Source: Scenedesmus sp. ARA3 (lineage: Eukaryota > Chlorophyta > Chlorophyceae > Sphaeropleales > Scenedesmaceae). Taken from it: 28,872 nucleotides of DNA. Shown here piece after piece: positions 1 to 10,767 of this stretch. The stretch covers positions 1 through 28,872 of the forward strand of contig RWJK01001173.1 of assembly GCA_004335835.1 (NCBI GenBank), given 5' to 3'. The first letter of the stretch is position 1. Every line of letters starts with the position of its first letter. The position numbers and the translations under genes are program-made. The notes below the pieces were generated by a model. The model was not told the origin of the DNA. It saw only the letters and a list, made by a program, of their open reading frames with translations, and searched no databases.

Positions 1-2331
1 GCAGCAGCAGCAGCAGATGGCTGCGCAGCAGGCGATGGCAGCAGCTGTGGCGGCGCAGCAGGGTGGCGGCATCGCTCCTGGAATGGGGCTGCAGCAGCGG
101 CCAGGCACGCCTGGCCAGGTCACCTCTGCCGGTGAGCGCAGCACTATGGCGGTGTTGTTGTTGCTGTTGTTGCTGCTTGCCATAAGAATGCTTGAGCAGC
201 AGACGTCATGGCTGGCCTCTGGTACTTGTTGTGTGGGTTTGACAGCAAGCAGGCTATTTGAGCTGTTGACTGCGATCTGCATAGATGCGGCACGAGCGCG
301 CATGCATCGTAATGTCACACATGCAGTGAAGCTAGCAGCCACTGGCAAGATCCACGCATTGCATGACACAGTCTGGCTCACTAGCAGCTGCTCTTGCTTG
401 TGCTCTGCTTCACTTCTGCATTGTGTGTAGGTACAGCAGCCAACATGCAGGCCTTGGCACAGCGGCAGGGCTCCCTCACAGGAGTCACACCTACAGCAGC
501 ACTCACGCCAACATCATCCGCGCAGCTCATGCAAGCCCAGAGCAGCGGCACTGCAGCAGCAGCAGCGGTGGCAGCAGCAGCGGCTGCGCAGCGCGCGGCA
601 GCAGTGGCAGCAGCAGGCGGCGTGCGGCCGGGCACGCCGGGTGCTGTTGGCGCTGCTGCTGTGCCGGGCATGGCTCCAAGGCCTGGCGGCGTGCAGCAGC
701 AGCTAACAGCGGAGCAGCAGAAGCAGCAGATGATGCTGATGCAGCAGCAGGCAGCAATGACGCAGCAGCAGCAGCGGCAGCAGCAGTTGCCCGGCATGCA
801 ACCCACGCAGCAGCAGGTAGCGATGCAGCAGCAGCCGGGCATGCAGCCTGGGGTCATGGGGCAGCAGCAGCCAGGCATGCAGCAGCAGCAGGTAGCTGCT
901 GCAGGCATGCAGGTGGCGTCGCCAGGCACTGCAGCGCAGCAGCAGCAGCAGCAGCAGCAGGCGCTGATGGCTCAGCGGCAGGCACAAGTACAGTACCAGC
1001 AACAGCTCATGGTGAGGATGATTGGCGTGGCTGTAGCAGGAAGGCGGCTTCCCATGTGTTGTGGACGCCTGCTTGATTCACTTTGCTTGTCCCGCTGAGC
1101 AGCACGAAGCTGATTGCGCTGAGTTGCATGTGCCGCTACTCTGCAGTGTTGGGCAGGTGTTGTCAAATTTACTAATCTGCTGCCGTCATGGCGCCCTTCT
1201 CGCGCGCTGAAATCTCTCAGTGTCACGGCCTGCGTGCTGCCTCTTCTGTGTGAGCTGTGTGCTGCATTATCCCACCTGCACCGTGCATCTCTGACCTCAG
1301 CACCACCGCATCCGCTGCTGCCGCTGTGCTTCCCTTTCATTCTTTTTTACGCGTGTGCATCGCCGCTGCATCATCCTGATCTGAACTTGCGCAGGCGCAG
1401 CGCATGCAGGGCTACCAAATGCCGGGCGCTGCAGGGGCCCCCGGAGGCATGTCCATGCAGGGCTTAGCCATGAACCCTGCACTGGCTGCACAGGTGGCAG
1501 CGCAGCAGCAGCAGCAGGGCCAGGCGGGCCTGCAGCAGATGCAGAAGGCGGGCAGTGGGCAGCTGCAGCAGATGGGAGGCATGCAAGCAGGTGCGTGATG
1601 GGGCGGTTTCGTAGATCTGTACATTTGTTGGCGCAGCAGGGCGGCTAGGGCTGCAGCAGCGATGCCGTTGCAGCCTGGGATGTGGTTGCAGCATGGGATG
1701 TGGCCGCATCAGCAATGCAGTCATGGCGGCAATTCTTTTGAGCACTAAATTTATCAGTAAAATAGTATGTTGGGGCAGCAGCTCACAGTGCGGACGTGCT
1801 GGCATGGGCCATGCAGGGTGGTAGCTGTGGGCAGCTGGCAGGCCTCAGCATGTCTGCAAATGTAGCAGCGGTGTCCGAGTCGAACATGCGATGCCACATC
1901 CACTTCAGGCGCTAGGCTGTGCCTGATGATGCAGGGAGTGTACTTTAGTTCTGGCTGTTGCCTCCGCACTGCACATTGTTACGCACATCCGCACCACCTC
2001 ACCTACTGCTGCTGTGCCGACTGCATTGCCCTTCCCTGCAGGCCTCGGCGGTGCGCAGCAGCAGCAGCAGGCGCTGACGCAGCAGCAGCAGCAGCAGCAG
2101 CAGCTGGCGCAGCAGATGCAGCTCATGCAGGCCGGCGGTGTAGGAGCGCAGGGCATGCAGGGAGCACCGGGCATGCATCCCGGCATGGCAGGCGCGCAGC
2201 AGATGGGCCTGTGGCAGATCGGCGCGGGCAACATGCAGCAGGCAAACCTGGCGCTGATGATGCAGCAGCAGGCCGGCAATCCGCAGCAGCAGCAGCAGCA
2301 GCAGTCAGGGCAGGGGCCATCGGCTGGGTAA
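1..2331 (+). CDS. Gln/Met-rich low-complexity protein, C-terminal part (5' end outside window)
   Basis: Four exons can be joined: 1-131, 431-1011, 1395-1590 and 2042-2331 (TAA stop), with codons starting at base 2. The donors are GTGAGC, GTGAGG and GTGCGT; each acceptor is an AG and the phases (1, 0, 1) match at every join, giving 398 visible residues. The protein is Gln, Met, Ala, Gly and Pro rich, with runs of up to eight Gln, repeated PGM/PGMQ motifs and RPGTPG twice. I see no folded domain, membrane segment or signal peptide. Such tracts occur in transcription co-activators and RNA-binding proteins, but nothing here identifies a family and any domain is probably upstream of the window. 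A GTAAGG at 2328 overlaps the stop and could act as a donor, but no good downstream exon was seen. A TGTAA lies about 217 bases past the stop. Exon structure is well supported; function unknown. Confidence 0.75.
937..960 (+). repeat. CAG microsatellite encoding poly-Gln
   Basis: Eight uninterrupted CAG triplets in exon 2 of the Gln-rich gene. Similar shorter runs occur throughout all coding regions of the window. Confidence 0.9.
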
Positions 2332-2547
2332 GGATGTCGAGTGGTGGTGCAACGAGGGTGTGTGTGCGGGTGTGTGCACCTTGTGATGTGAGCTGGATGT
2401 AGTTCACAGACAGCTGGCGCACACCTCACTACCACCGGATTGTGTGTGTTGTGTTTGGGTTGGAGTATGTGTGTCGGGCGCTGTCTCTGTGATTATCATC
2501 ATGATGCAGTTTGGTTGTTAGGACGGACGTGCTAAGGGAGCCTGGCT

Positions 2548-2552
2548 TGTAA
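2548..2552 (+). terminator. Putative poly(A) signal TGTAA of the Gln-rich gene
   Basis: TGTAA is the usual poly(A) signal in green algae. This copy is on the sense strand about 217 bases after the stop codon at 2331, a plausible 3' UTR length. The pentamer is common by chance. Confidence 0.4.
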
Positions 2553-4422
2553 GCAGCTGCTGCTTAATGGCACAATGGATTCGCATGCATGCGTGCATTC
2601 CATGATTACTCCCAAGGAGGTGTATGTATGTACGCGGGTGCTGCTTGGCCAGCTGCATTGCCTGCTATTGTGTCAACCGCAGCAGCTGGCTGCAAGTAGG
2701 TCGTCGTTTCATTACTGTTTAGCCAGATCATGGAACCTTATCACCATCGGAGGGGAAACTTCTGAGCTGTGAAAGCCCAGTAGTGTTTGGTGCTTGCCCT
2801 AGTGTTGCTGCGTCTATCGCGAGCGATGTGCAAGAAGCCAAACGCTCACTTTCAAGCCCACTTGATGTGCTGTCTGGGTGCATGGATCTTTTCGGAATGT
2901 GCAGGGCAGGGTATGCTCTGTGCTGGCTGTTGTTTGGCATGTCTGGGGTGCTGCTTATGATACAGGCTGCGCAGCACGTGCAGTGTGCAAAGTAGCGGTT
3001 TGCTGCGCCACCAACAATGCACTCCAGGGAGCTTAGCCCGGGGGCGCTTGCCGCACTACGAGGATGCAAGCTGCGCATGTGTGCGCAAGACCGTCTTGCG
3101 GTGTGACACCGCAGCGTGGGCGGGTTGCTGGCTTGGTACAACCAAGTCTGGACAGGTGGTGCATAGCCTGCAGCAGGCTGCTGCTGTTGCTGCTGGCCTA
3201 GATGATGCCATGCAGTGCATCGAGGTGACACAGTGTTGTTGATTGTGGCAGCTGCAGTACTTAGGCCAAGGCAGCTGCCTGCTTTGGGGTATGCTGCATG
3301 GACACGCGAGCGCAGCTAGCAGCCGCAGCCGCCAGGGGTAGTCTGTCAGCAGTAGGCTCTCTGCTGTGGAACTGTCCGAGGTTGCAAGTGACGCCGAGAT
3401 CTCTAGAATGTGTGGCGGCAGCGGCGGCTGTAGCCGTCCCAGCAGCTGATCGCGTTTGTGTGGGTAATTGTATCAGAATGTCACCACGAGTCGCTCCATG
3501 CCGTTGTATGGGTGATTTGTTTCCGAAACAAGCAGTATGCGGCAAGTTACATGGGTGAACATTGAGTTCAGGCTCAACCTCGAATCCTCGTCGAACCAAG
3601 CAACCACAGCCTGGAAACCTCCACATCACTGCACAATGCAAGCAACACGCAACAGCACTAGCCAGGTGGTGGGACTTGCATGGCGAGCACGGCACGCATA
3701 TGCTTATGATAGGCAGTGCGTGGTAACATGCTGCTGTGTCTGCAGCAGAGGACCCTAGGGTGCTGTGAGCGGACAGCCGCATGCGTACGCCAGCAACATA
3801 ATGCGTACTCAACATGCAACATAATGCGTACGTACGCAGTATACTCGACATGCCTGAGGATGCGCCAGCGCACGCATGAACAATGCAGCACTCAGGTATT
3901 GCTGCCTCCTTCCACCGGATTGTATTCATCCATCAACTGCAACCACAGGCACAAAGTAAGCAGTGATAACTTGTACTCCAGAAAGAGGGCAAGAAAAGGC
4001 GGACATGCCCTTGTGTCGGCAGTAAGCATGGCAGCGGAAGTGGCAGCCACGTCATCACTCATGAGCAGAGCAACACCATGCTAGCATCGCATCAGAGCGG
4101 GTGCCAGATGCGGTGCGCAAACAGCCTGGCATGCTGCATCATACACAATGCTACAACTCATTGCCATATTGCCCCAGGGCAGCAAACAAGACAAACGCAA
4201 GTTGCGCACTACTGCTTTCAGCAGTTCAACCGGCAGGCGCCTGCCATCACAACTCAAACGTGTGTACACGTGCAGATTTGGTAGATTTGGTGCCAAGAAA
4301 TCCATGACCTCGTGTGCGCCAGCCCACGCAAGGCCTGAGCCCCAGCGGGTTTAAAATCTGACAGTGTGGACACTCTGCAAAAAATCCACAATGCTGCAGT
4401 CAAAGGTTCGGAGCGAACATCA
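2553..4422. other. Intergenic stretch without a recognisable gene
   Basis: Open frames here are short, rich in Cys/His/Trp and show no domain or plausible exon chain. The only local structure noted is a run of GTAC-containing direct repeats near 3781-3835. The start of the frame at 3298 (MDTRAQLAAAAARG) resembles the beginning of an ankyrin-type protein but does not continue. Confidence 0.5.
3782..3835. repeat. Short direct repeat with clustered GTAC cores
   Basis: The 15-mer CAACATAATGCGTAC occurs at 3794-3808 and 3817-3831, and GCGTAC occurs around both copies, giving four GTAC cores in about 50 bases. GTAC is the core recognised by SBP-box proteins, two of which are encoded in this window, but any functional link is inference. 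Confidence 0.5.
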
Positions 4423-4843
4423 CCCAGCTGCTGCAAGTGCAGCAGCTGCAAAAGGGCAAGGCATCCAAACGCCCCATTAGGCAAGCCAACAGCATTGCCC
4501 TGGGTGATGCTGCCTTGCTGAATGCATGTCAAGCGAGCACTCAACAGTGCTGCAATCAATGATGGAGCAAGCATTCCCCAGCTGCTGCAAGTGCAGCAGC
4601 TGTAAAAGGGCAAGGCATCCACACGCCCCAGTAGGCAAGCCAACAGCATTGCCCTGGGTGATGCTGCCTTGCTGAATGCATGTCACGCGAGCACTCGACA
4701 GTGCTGCAATTAATGATGGAGCAAGCATCCCCCAGCTGCTGCAAGTGCAACAGCTGCGAGGCTGCGAAGCATCCGCATGTGGCAAGCCACCAGCATTGCC
4801 CCGGGTGAAGCTGCCTTGCTGATTGCATGTCAAGCGATCAACA
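4423..4843. repeat. ~154-bp tandem repeat, about 2.7 copies, with internal hairpins
   Basis: Units start at about 4423, 4577 and 4731 (the last truncated); the motif CCCAGCTGCTGC recurs at exactly 154-bp spacing. A degenerate additional copy may begin near 4385. Each unit has an inverted repeat, CAGCTGCTGCA then TGCAGCAGCTG (11-bp arms, 2-base loop; the third copy is imperfect), and a second weaker one (CAGCAT...ATGCTG). Copies differ by substitutions and small indels. Minus-strand frames run across the array but change frame between units, so it is unlikely to be coding. Confidence 0.8.
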
Positions 4844-6418
4844 GCCACATATTCCCGCAGACCAGCTGCCAGAGGCAGGCTGCGCCTAACAGCAGCATGC
4901 GCAACAATGCACACTTTTGATTGTCAATCGCAGCCACTACAACCCTTGATTGTAGCCAACACAATATTAGTACTCCGAATAACTGGCAGCTGTAAGGTCA
5001 GTTGTGCCTGCAACAAGCTGCACAGGCTGTTCTGGCAGGCATTCTGCATCATAAACAGGCAGCCTGCAGCATAGCAAGATATCATTCGATGATTCCACGC
5101 ACATGCTGCGGCCAAGATAGGCTGCTGTGGGTGCTGCGACAGCATTCATCCACCATACATGCCCATGCGCCGTCTGGTATGCACTGGCCGGGGCATTCAG
5201 GCACAGCAAACAGCTGCCGCGTAGTAAGCCGCTGCAAGCATGCAAGCAGAAAATGCAGCGACCATCACAAAATGCATGTGCAGCCACACACCAGGTGCCC
5301 TGTCTTCGAGCACAACACAGTGTACTGCAGCAGCCCAATCTGTATAGCACAAGCGCAGTTTGTAGCGGTGGACGGTAATCAGGCCCTCTGTATATAGAGT
5401 CTCTAAAGGGATATGTAATTAGTGAAGCGCCAGGTTCCTGTGGTATTGCTGGGGGCTCCATTTCACAAGTTCATGCAATGTTTTTGTGCCGCAGCGCGGC
5501 AGTACCCACACTCGTGCTGCATTCGCATCGCAAATGGTGCGGCTGCTGCAACACCAAGAGTCCAACAGCTGCAATTTGAAGCACTGTGCTGCCTGGCAAC
5601 CTCAACAGAGACATCCAACCACCGCAAAAGTCGGCCGCTGCCATGAAAATCCAACGTGCCGCAGGCGATATGTGCCAAGGGTGCATACTGCACAGGACAG
5701 AAGTGCCCCATGATTGACGAGCGGCAGTCGGGCCATAAACACAACACCATGTACTGCACAAAGTCTAGAGGGTGCTTGTGCATCAGGCGCAGGCCTTGTG
5801 CTCCACCCCACAATGAGTCGGGGCACATCTGATCAGTTGCTTGACGGCAATCGCCGCAAGTGCAGCAACGCCACCATACAGCAGCCACTGCGACACCCCA
5901 CATAAACATGCAAGCAATACTGATATTTACAACCAACACAACTACTCAATGGGTCGAAAATGTAACTTCCTCTGAAGCAGCCTGGACTCACACAGAGCCA
6001 GCGCATGACCTGTACAGATTCAAGCACCCAACAGAGAGCAAGTGGCAGCTGCTGCAGGTGCACTGCAGCTGTGCAACACTTGCGCAATCGTTGCCGGGAG
6101 AAGTGGTGATGACGACGATAGTATGCGTGAATTGATGGTCTCCAGCAAAACGGCGCAGCTGCCACCACCGCCGTACACAGCACTCAAGCAAAAGCAGCAC
6201 GCTGCACTGCGAAGCGCTCCTCTCAACAAGCAAAAGCACGCCAGCAAAAGCAGCAAGCTGCGCTGTACCATGCAATAGACACAATGGCAGCAATGTGTCG
6301 TGGCTGAGAAGCCAGCAGAATGCTTGGTACGTGCACAGAATGTACTAGCGACTAGCGTAGCTGGTCAAGTAGTATGCGCCAAGTAGTATGCATCGCGCCA
6401 GCACAGACACCAAACAGC
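4844..6418. other. Intergenic stretch without a recognisable gene
   Basis: Only short open frames on both strands, with no domain, no consistent codon bias and no joinable exon series. I see no tRNA-like or rRNA-like sequence. Confidence 0.5.
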
Positions 6419-6466
6419 ATACATGTGTACTCCTGCTACTAATCAGTAGCAGGAGTACACATGTAT
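6419..6466. repeat. Perfect 22-bp inverted repeat (long hairpin)
   Basis: The left arm 6419-6440 is the exact reverse complement of the right arm 6445-6466, separated by a four-base loop (AATC). Each arm contains one GTAC. It lies about 530 bases beyond the stop codon of the first SBP gene. It could be a small-RNA precursor, a cruciform or the remnant of a small inverted-repeat element; the sequence alone does not decide. Confidence 0.9.
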
Positions 6467-6995
6467 CCGTGCCATGTTGATGCTCATCAACACGCTTGAG
6501 TACGCTTGCAAAGGCTGCAAGGTAGTAGTATCAGACTACGATTGATTGCTCACGAACGTAACAGTGCTGTATCTGATGGAGTATCTCACATTCAGGCCGC
6601 CTGGCCAATGCAACAACTGCCAGAATAACCTGATAACAAGCAATGGGCAGCAGGAAAGCAGCCACCGCAGCAGCGTTGTCACTGCTAGTAGGACCAAATG
6701 CATGCAAGTATGTGGGCCAGTATGCGATGTGGAAACCACATCAGGGACTGGTCTGATGAAAAATTATGCAAGCATTTGCAGCAGTAGCAATTGTACTATG
6801 CCATCACACGTATGCAACAGCAGTATGCGTCGTGATGTAGCATGCATACCAGATAGATATCAGTTATTTTAGTAGCAGTTCCAGCAAACAATGTACGGCA
6901 CATCACCTGCACCGAGCAAAGAGCGCACGCTTTGCAGCAGATTGTGCAAAACCTGGTCACGCCATGGCAGTGCTAGCACTCCCGCAAAATAACCA
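6467..6995. other. 3' flank of the first SBP gene
   Basis: No coding sequence recognised. The part next to 6995 probably holds the 3' UTR of the minus-strand SBP gene, but no minus-strand TGTAA was found here, so the mRNA end is not placed. Confidence 0.4.
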
Positions 6996-8658
6996 TCACA
7001 GGTAGCCCTCCCAGCACGTCAACACATCTGCACCACAGACAGCAGCAGCAGCAGCCGACTGGATCTGCGACTGGGATGACACGAGCTCATTATACATCTG
7101 CGACAGCTGAGCACACTGCACCGTCAACTCCTGCAGCCTCTGCTGCAGGTAGGTCCTTTTCAACGCCGCTGCTGCAGGCGCACTGCACGCTGCTGCTGGC
7201 GCGGCTGTTCCTGTGTAAGACTGATATGGCAGGATGCTGGTGTAGCAAGCTGCGGGCATGAAGATACCAGGCGCCCCTGCTGCGCAACCTGCTGTCATCT
7301 GCTGTGCTGGTGCAGCGTAGAATGACTGCTGCGTTGCAGCAGTGCCATAGAACAGTGCAGGCTGCGCCACAGCAAAGCATCCGGAGCTAGCAGTGGCAGC
7401 AGCAGCAGCAGCAGCAGCGCCTGAAGGTGCCAGGCTCTTCTCACAGCCTGCTGCTGCAGCAGCAGCCAGCAGCTCCTGCTCAAGAAGCAGCATAACGTCC
7501 ACATCGCTGCCCATGACTTCATCGCTGCTGCTGCTGCTGCTGTGGTGCAGCTCTAGCTCTAGCAGCGACTGCAGTGTACACATGTCCATCTCATCCGCAT
7601 CCTGCTGCTGCTGCTGCTGTTGCAGGACGCCACACCATTCCTCTGCAAGGGCGGCAGCAGCAGCATCTGTCGACCAGACGCGCTGTGCTGCTGCTGGTGC
7701 CGTCATCACTGGCAGGTACATGGTGTTAGCCGCAGCACCATCGTGTGTGGCGGCCAGGGTGACGCCAGCACAGGTGTCCAGGCTGCTGCAAAGGCTGCTG
7801 CTGCTGTGCATCATTAAGTCGACATGGCTCTGCTGCTGCTGCTGCTGCTGCTGGCAGGCATGGATGGGCTGAGCACGAGCTGCTGCTGTGTCATCATCTG
7901 CATGGCTGATGCGGCGCTTGGCGAGGCTGGTGCGGCAACTCCTGCAAGCACAGCGCAGCGCAGCATACAGCATGCGGTTTTTGAGAAAGGGAGTGTTGCC
8001 TGGCGCGCGGCTGGCACGCTGACAGCATCCACCATGCACATCGTGCTCGTGTTTACGCAGATGCAGAGATGCCGCAGCCTGCTCTAACACTGATGACACT
8101 TGGAACATTGCTCGCTGCTGGCTGCACAATGCCTGCAGCCGAGCGTAAACCGCAAACCCTAGCAGTGGCTGGGCTCACCTTTTGTTGCCCTCGAAGCGTG
8201 CCAGGGGCTCCAGCTTGCCACACTGCTGGCAGAACCTGAACAGGGCCTCGCCCTGATCAGTAAGCCGCAGTGCATCTGCCCTTAAGTGCCTGGGGCACAG
8301 CCGTTTCTTCAGGCAGTACTTGCCAGCATCACTCAGGTCCATGTTGCAGCCCTGAGCCTGCGGACTATTATTGAAACAAAGAACATAAGGTTGTAACACG
8401 TTGAGAGATGGATGACAGTGTTTTGATTGCCGATCAGACGATCGCAAACTCTGATCTTGCGTGATGTGCTGCCTGCCACTTGTTTCCGTGTAGTGCCGTG
8501 TCGGCCACAAATTCACTTGATGACCCACGGCAGGAGACGTCGAGGTGCGCAGGCGTGACTGATTCAGCAGTTGTTTCCAGATCTTTGCTCACCTTGCAGG
8601 TTGAGAGCTTGCTGCGCTTCGCGCCACCGCCTGACGTTGAGGAGTCCGTGGATACCAT
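6996..8658 (-). CDS. SBP-box transcription factor, copy 1 (396 aa, 3 exons)
   Basis: Minus-strand exons are 8658-8593, 8357-8179 and 7941-6996 (TGA stop); phases 0 and 2 match. SBP proteins are nuclear plant and algal transcription factors that bind GTAC cores. Joining the exons gives zinc finger 1 as C21-x4-C26-x16-C43-x2-H46 (the first Cys comes from exon 1) and finger 2 around FCQQCGKLEP with C65, C68 and C84. Residue 72, His in the usual family pattern, is Glu. The intron at NKR/SCR is the one conserved in plant SBP boxes. Basic residues around 81-92 (KRSCRTSLAKRR) fit the usual nuclear signal overlapping the domain. The rest is Gln/Ala/Ser-rich with an acidic-hydrophobic stretch (EMDM..LQSLLELEL), a CYTSILPYQ motif and a Leu/Gln helical segment near the C-terminus. 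The ATG at 8658 was chosen because the frame then joins in phase; a 5' UTR intron probably precedes it. Family certain, targets unknown. Confidence 0.9.
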
Positions 8659-8663
8659 GGCGC

Positions 8664-8907
8664 CTGCAGTAGGCAAAAACACACATAATACACAACGAAT
8701 CACTTTCATGCAGAGCAATGGACCTTGTCCAGGTGCTATGTCGCCTGAAGAGGATCGCTGCTGAGGATGCGCGCTGAGGATGACGACATGTCTGAAGTTC
8801 AACCAGTAGCGAACCAAACTTGAAGCAAAGCCAAAAAAATTTGCTTGATCGTGCTTGAAACAACTCGCAGCACCCCTAATGAAAGTAGTGCCCTCAAAAC
8901 CACTCAC
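8664..8907 (-). other. Probable 5' UTR intron of SBP copy 1
   Basis: On the minus strand a strong donor (CCG|GTGAGTGG, intron from 8907) and an acceptor (TACTGCAG, ending 8664) bracket this segment, and the acceptor is five bases upstream of the chosen ATG. An ATG at 8985 upstream would not join in frame with the SBP protein, so the intron is read as non-coding leader. Confidence 0.45.
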
Positions 8908-8908
8908 C

Positions 8909-10573
8909 GGTGCTTCCCAGCGACGAGTGCAGCTATTTTCGTGCGTAGATAACCTTAGAAAAGTGCTAACGACAACTGCTCGCAAGAACTGGCACTAGCG
9001 TTGGCACTAGCTATCACACCAGGCTAGCTGCAAGGTTCGAGAGCAAGTGAGGCTACTCTGTTGGCATTATCAGACTGGCTAGATGCACGGAGCATGATGA
9101 TGATCAGAATTTGCCTGTATGCCGGCGAGTAGACAATCTAAAACCAGGGATGCTGGCTGTTAAACTACAGTGTTAGAACTGTGTGCGGAACGTGAAGATT
9201 ATTGGAAGCACCTTTAAAAGCCTTTGAAAAACAAGATCGATCTTTTGAACGTCTCAGGCCTCATATTCACGCCTGTCACTCGGCAGGCAGCAGTCAAGCT
9301 GGCAGGCGTCATAGCTTCTTCAAGTCAATACCGAGTTGAGCGCCGGATACGAGCCAGCAAAACACATTCAACCGGTAGTAAAACAATATGTCTGGCTCCT
9401 GGTCTCAACACTGCGCGCAGTTGAAACCAGAATCGTGGATGAGATTGTCTGGCGAGGCCTCCAACCCAGGTTCGCAGTGACCTTCGGGTGAGCGTTCAGT
9501 GTGCAGTGGCGAGCCGATGATGCTACACGACACTTGAAATGCGACGCTTTGAAGCGTCGTGTACCTAAAAACTGTGGCTCCGGCCACCAAAGCATAACTC
9601 GGGCTGTCCTCAACTTGTCCTGCAGTTGACCAAGCCAAGACCCCTGTCACAGTGTGGTGGTGCTGGCATGGGATGCACACCTGCAGATGGGTGTACGGAA
9701 ACAGGAGCAGCGCGCACTATTGCTAATGAGATTGCAAGCAGAATAGCGTTACAATCCAATGTATCTTCATCAAGGGGGCCCCCCCCGGGGGCGCACAAAA
9801 ATCTGCTGGCTCGTTGCCATAGGACGATTGAGCGAACCCAATTGCACTGCCAGTGAGGCACGGCCTCACCAGCATGGCACATCCAGCAACCTATCACCAG
9901 AGGTGCCCAGCAATAGTAGCATTTGCCTGCGTTGGGGAGTTTACCGCAGCAATGTATGTACAAGTACAGCGCATATCATGTGTTGTTCAAACCTCATCAG
10001 CAGGTGAATGTGCATCCAGCAGACGCACGAGCTAAAACTGCCTTTTGAGAAGGTTGCTGCACGTGTCGCCTGCTATGCACATCACAGTTGAAATTGTACA
10101 ACAACAAAACATGGTATGTGCGGCCAAGACGCCTGCAAGGCTGGCCACACCTCCCATGCCTCACAAAACGCCGCAATCTTGGAATGCGTGCGGCTTGCAT
10201 ATGCCATGCAAGTCTGTATGTGCATGTACCTCACGGTCAACCTCATACATGCAATCGTAACCTGTACGTACGGAACAAATGGGTGCAGGACTGACTGTTC
10301 AACAGTGCTGGAGTCCAGCAGTGTACTGAAGCACGCGGCATGTATATTTGTCTGTACAGCCACGTGCGTATGGGTGCCTGTACCCGTGCATCGGGTGTAT
10401 GCACCTTGACACGATACCTCACACAGGTGTGTGCTTTCCATGCAACGGAGCAGAACATATCAAATAACATAGGACAGTACGCCACACACACGCATGGCCA
10501 GCGCCTACACAGCGCTGCAAAATCCATCATGCGCAAAACCTTGCAGCATTCAGTATGCGTGCAGGCTTATCAA
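8909..10573. other. Intergenic stretch without a recognisable gene
   Basis: The part next to 8909 is the likely promoter and leader of SBP copy 1. Beyond it I see only short unrelated frames. Local features are a small hairpin at 9542-9559 (8-bp arms, 2-base loop) and a G5-C8-G5 block at 9774-9791. Confidence 0.45.
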
Positions 10574-10767
10574 GACAAAGATGCGCAACAAAACGCCGTT
10601 GATCAGAAACCGTGCCAGGTGGCAAGAGCCGAATGAAGCACTTTGTCACAGTCATACGTGCTAACAGCAAGACAAAGATGCGCAACAAAACGCCGTTGAT
10701 CAGAAACCGTGCCAGGTGGCAAGAGCTGAATGAAGCACTTCGTCACAGTCATACGTGCTAACAGCAA
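10574..10767. repeat. 97-bp tandem duplication
   Basis: Copies 10574-10670 and 10671-10767 lie head to tail and differ at only two positions that I could find (GAGCC/GAGCT and CACTTTG/CACTTCG). This implies a recent duplication. No coding potential is evident. Confidence 0.9.

Noticed and set aside
394..929. Long Cys-rich and Leu-rich minus-strand frames opposite the Gln-rich exons (for example 381-929)
   Set aside because: CAG repeats keep all six frames open; these are antisense readings of coding triplet repeats and have no splice or domain support.
2328..2333. GTAAGG at the end of the Gln-rich gene as a donor to a further exon
   Set aside because: It overlaps the TAA stop and no downstream exon with a suitable phase and Gln-rich composition was found.
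3298..3558. Ankyrin-like start (MDTRAQLAAAAARGSLSAVGSLL)
   Set aside because: Only one half-repeat resembles ankyrin; the frame ends quickly and no further repeat or exon follows.
3560..3600. GGTTCGA-like T-loop suggesting a tRNA on the minus strand
   Set aside because: No acceptor stem, anticodon arm or D arm can be formed around it.
4254..4914. Minus-strand frames running through the 154-bp repeat, encoding repeated Cys/Leu-rich peptides
   Set aside because: 154 is not a multiple of three, so the reading frame changes from unit to unit.
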